From: a virus
IMG/VR virus record: IMGVR_UViG_3300022689_000116
Span: 16,710-80,709 of that record
Length of the DNA stretch: 64,000 bases
Direction: 5' to 3' (one strand)
Notes under the pieces: generated by a model
What the model was told of the DNA's origin: nothing
Seen by the model: the letters and a program-made list of their open reading frames with translations, nothing else
Databases searched by the model: none
Made by a program: the position numbers and the translations under genes
Part shown: positions 62,404-64,000 of the stretch, one piece after another
Layout: every line of letters begins with the position of its first letter
How positions within the stretch are numbered: the first letter of the stretch is position 1

Positions 62404-62856
62404 ATGGATTATTTACTGTATGAACTGCATAATTTTAGAAGTAATATTGACACTGCTTATTTAAGTTATTGTGAAAAATATATTTCTAAGTCTAATTTTG
62501 GTTTAGTAAATCTTTATGATAAGGTTAATTTTTTATTATTAAAGAAATTAGTAAATTATTTTGATACTCTTATTTTGTATGATAATACTCGTAATAACTA
62601 TTATCCTGATTATGGTAGTTATGATCCTATTTTAGAAAGGTACATTCCAGATTATTTTAAATATGAACTTGGAGAGTTTTTTAAGGCTGGAGAAAATGGT
62701 TATGTTATGTTAGGTAATGAAGTTGATTATAGTAGTGTTGGTGATGTTCCGTATATCGCCCTTGCTGTTCCTACATATAATGAAACTGAAATAAAACTTG
62801 CTATTGATAGAATTAATTATATTTTAAAAACGAATTATAATATTAGTTTTAATTAA
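62404..62856 (+). CDS. Hypothetical structural-block protein, 150 aa
   Basis: Starts MDYLLYELHNFRSNIDTAY; Tyr- and Asn-rich, with NYYPDYGSYDPILERYIPDY in the middle. Unknown family. It is the first gene behind the candidate promoter. Confidence 0.55.
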   Translation: MDYLLYELHNFRSNIDTAYLSYCEKYISKSNFGLVNLYDKVNFLLLKKLVNYFDTLILYDNTRNNYYPDYGSYDPILERYIPDYFKYELGEFFKAGENGYVMLGNEVDYSSVGDVPYIALAVPTYNETEIKLAIDRINYILKTNYNISFN

Positions 62857-62870
62857 TTAAAAGATAAAAA

Positions 62871-63179
62871 ATGGATAAATTTAATAGACTTTTAGAAGCA
62901 CTTTATACAATGTATGGTGGTTCAGGTAGAACTAAAATTGTAGATTCTGCCGTTGCTAGTGGTACTTTAGAAGGTGCTATTGCAAGTATTGAAATACGTG
63001 AAGATGGTGCTATTATTAGTCATCTTTATGAACCGGATAATACTGAAAATTTAGTTACTGATATGGGCATTGATGGTGTTGAATTAGTAAAAGGTATTGA
63101 TACTCTTACCAATGGTAAAAAAGGATTTAGTAAAGTAATATGTACCGCAGGAACTCTTAAAGTAAACATGAAATCTTAA
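62871..63179 (+). CDS. Hypothetical small structural-block protein, 102 aa
   Basis: Starts MDKFNRLLEALYTMYGGSG. Gly/Thr-rich and strand-rich after a helical start (TLEGAIASIEIREDGAII). It could be a tail fibre component or tail-tip part. Unknown family. Confidence 0.5.
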   Translation: MDKFNRLLEALYTMYGGSGRTKIVDSAVASGTLEGAIASIEIREDGAIISHLYEPDNTENLVTDMGIDGVELVKGIDTLTNGKKGFSKVICTAGTLKVNMKS

Positions 63180-63183
63180 AGTT

Positions 63184-64000
63184 ATGGGTTTAGTACAAGG
63201 TGTTGGAAGTGCTATGGTTTTTAAGAAATACTCAGGTTATTCATTACCTCAAAGTATTCTTGACAAAGCACTTTTTTTATGGACTGGAAAGCAAGGTGTA
63301 GATACTCTTATTAGTGATCTTGATGAAAGTGATGTTATCACAGTTGTCAATAGAGATTTTACTACTAGGAGTATTCCTGATACATCTACTGCTTTTTTTA
63401 ATGCACCTGATACTACAGAGTTTAATGATTCTGATGATGATAAGCTATGGTTTGATTTTGGCTCTGTTATAAATGTTCAAGTTGATGATCTTATCAATTT
63501 TGATTATGAAAGAACTATAATTAAATATAGTAATATAGCACCTTATCGTATATATTGGATAATGATTCTTAAAGATGGTGAAGTATTAACTGAAGATGAA
63601 CTTGCTATAATCCATAGAGAATTTAAACTTTGGATGTATTGGAGTGGACTTGATAATCCTATGAATGATAATGGTTATCTCAAGGATAATCGTTATATAG
63701 ATGGCTCTCCTTATTTACCTTCTTCTATTCTTAGAAGATTAACTGGTTTATGGTATAATGAAGATAATACTGAAACTGAAGCTGTCAATAAAATAGGTGA
63801 TCAGGATAGGGTTGCTGCTGGTGGTGAAGTATTTCCTGGAAGGGCTCATGTTTATAACGGTGTTGATCAACATGCTCAACAAACTACTTATACTGGCGAT
63901 TTGAATGTTTCTTCTGCTACTATTGATTTTTGTTTAGGTGCTCATATTAAAACAGGTAGTGATATTTCTTCATCCCAACTACTAATGGGTAAACAAAGTG
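63184..64000 (+). CDS. Tail fibre/tip protein with LamG/concanavalin-like domain (3' partial)
   Basis: The frame from ATG 63184 (MGLVQGVGSAMVFKKYSG) is open to the window edge (272 residues seen). It starts 4 bases after the previous stop. Near residue 215 begins the segment FPGRAHVYNGVDQHAQQTT and then SSATIDFCLGAHIKTG, a start typical of concanavalin-like (LamG/laminin G) lectin domains that phage tail fibres use for glycan binding. It is probably a receptor-binding tail protein. Confidence 0.65.
   Translation, partial: MGLVQGVGSAMVFKKYSGYSLPQSILDKALFLWTGKQGVDTLISDLDESDVITVVNRDFTTRSIPDTSTAFFNAPDTTEFNDSDDDKLWFDFGSVINVQVDDLINFDYERTIIKYSNIAPYRIYWIMILKDGEVLTEDELAIIHREFKLWMYWSGLDNPMNDNGYLKDNRYIDGSPYLPSSILRRLTGLWYNEDNTETEAVNKIGDQDRVAAGGEVFPGRAHVYNGVDQHAQQTTYTGDLNVSSATIDFCLGAHIKTGSDISSSQLLMGKQS

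Noticed and set aside
1-64000. Stop-codon reassignment (TAG or TGA read through), as in some crAss-like phages
   Set aside because: Long frames are intact with the standard code, and TAA, TAG (at 49798-49800) and TGA (for example at 50109-50111 and 22055) all end genes where neighbours begin.
1-64000. CRISPR array or diversity-generating retroelement
   Set aside because: No regularly spaced repeats, no Cas-type genes, and no reverse transcriptase or template/variable repeat pair was seen. The dispersed motif is not regularly spaced.

Overview
The window looks like part of a crAss-like phage genome (order Crassvirales, tailed phages of Bacteroidetes). The evidence is a gene order and set of proteins that recur together in that group: (i) a giant virion RNA polymerase-type protein with a DFDVD catalytic motif; (ii) a leftward replication and nucleotide-metabolism block with dUTPase, DUF932 protein, Gp157-like protein, dNMP kinase, DnaQ-type exonuclease, ATP-dependent ligase, TOPRIM primase, family B DNA polymerase, UDG-like protein and SF1 helicase; (iii) a rightward block with PD-(D/E)XK nuclease, HAD phosphatase, lysis genes, large terminase, portal, major capsid protein and tail genes. 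The DNA is very AT-rich. Most starts lack a strong Shine-Dalgarno sequence and instead have an A/T-rich leader, as is usual for Bacteroidetes and their phages. TAA, TGA and TAG all end genes here, so I see no stop-codon reassignment. I found no tRNA, integrase, CRISPR array or insertion sequence.

Layout. Bases 1-17153 (+) hold two virion genes: a giant RNA polymerase/zincin protein (over 4,400 residues, its 5' end outside the window) and a 1308-residue protein. A bidirectional terminator near 17.4 kb separates them from the minus-strand block. From 42604 down to 17428 (-) runs the early/replication block: about 15 small, mostly unknown genes at its promoter-proximal end (34.6-42.6 kb), then helicase, UDG-like protein, lysozyme-like lipoprotein, PolB, a degenerate helicase-like protein, an annealing-protein candidate, primase, ligase, exonuclease and nucleotide enzymes. 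Bases 42605-43105 are a non-coding divergent control region. From 43106 to the end (+) come a preparatory cluster (nuclease, phosphatase, transpeptidase-like lysis protein, deoxyribosyltransferase-like protein, u-spanin candidate), a terminator at 49.83 kb, and the packaging and structural module: TerL, portal, scaffold-like protein, capsid, connector and tail genes, with a tail gene cut by the right edge.

How the parts could work together. By analogy with described crAss-like phages, the giant polymerase is packaged and injected to transcribe early genes. The nucleotide enzymes keep uracil out of DNA and supply dNTPs, PolB with primase, helicase and ligase copies the genome, and the late block packages it. 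Lysis would use a muramidase-like lipoprotein, a transpeptidase/peptidase-like protein, a possible two-TM holin and a single-gene spanin.

Most interesting non-gene signals: a dispersed motif of about 22 bp (consensus near TTCTAnTCTACAGGGAAATYG) found at about ten places in genes and gaps, including an inverted pair forming a 25-bp-arm hairpin next to polB; a nested three-helix RNA candidate at 39.3-39.4 kb; an inverted-repeat-bounded structured block at 39.58-39.86 kb; a strand-asymmetric pyrimidine-rich tract at 41.2-41.3 kb; and a homopolymer frameshift at the start of one member of a paralogous Cys-rich pair.
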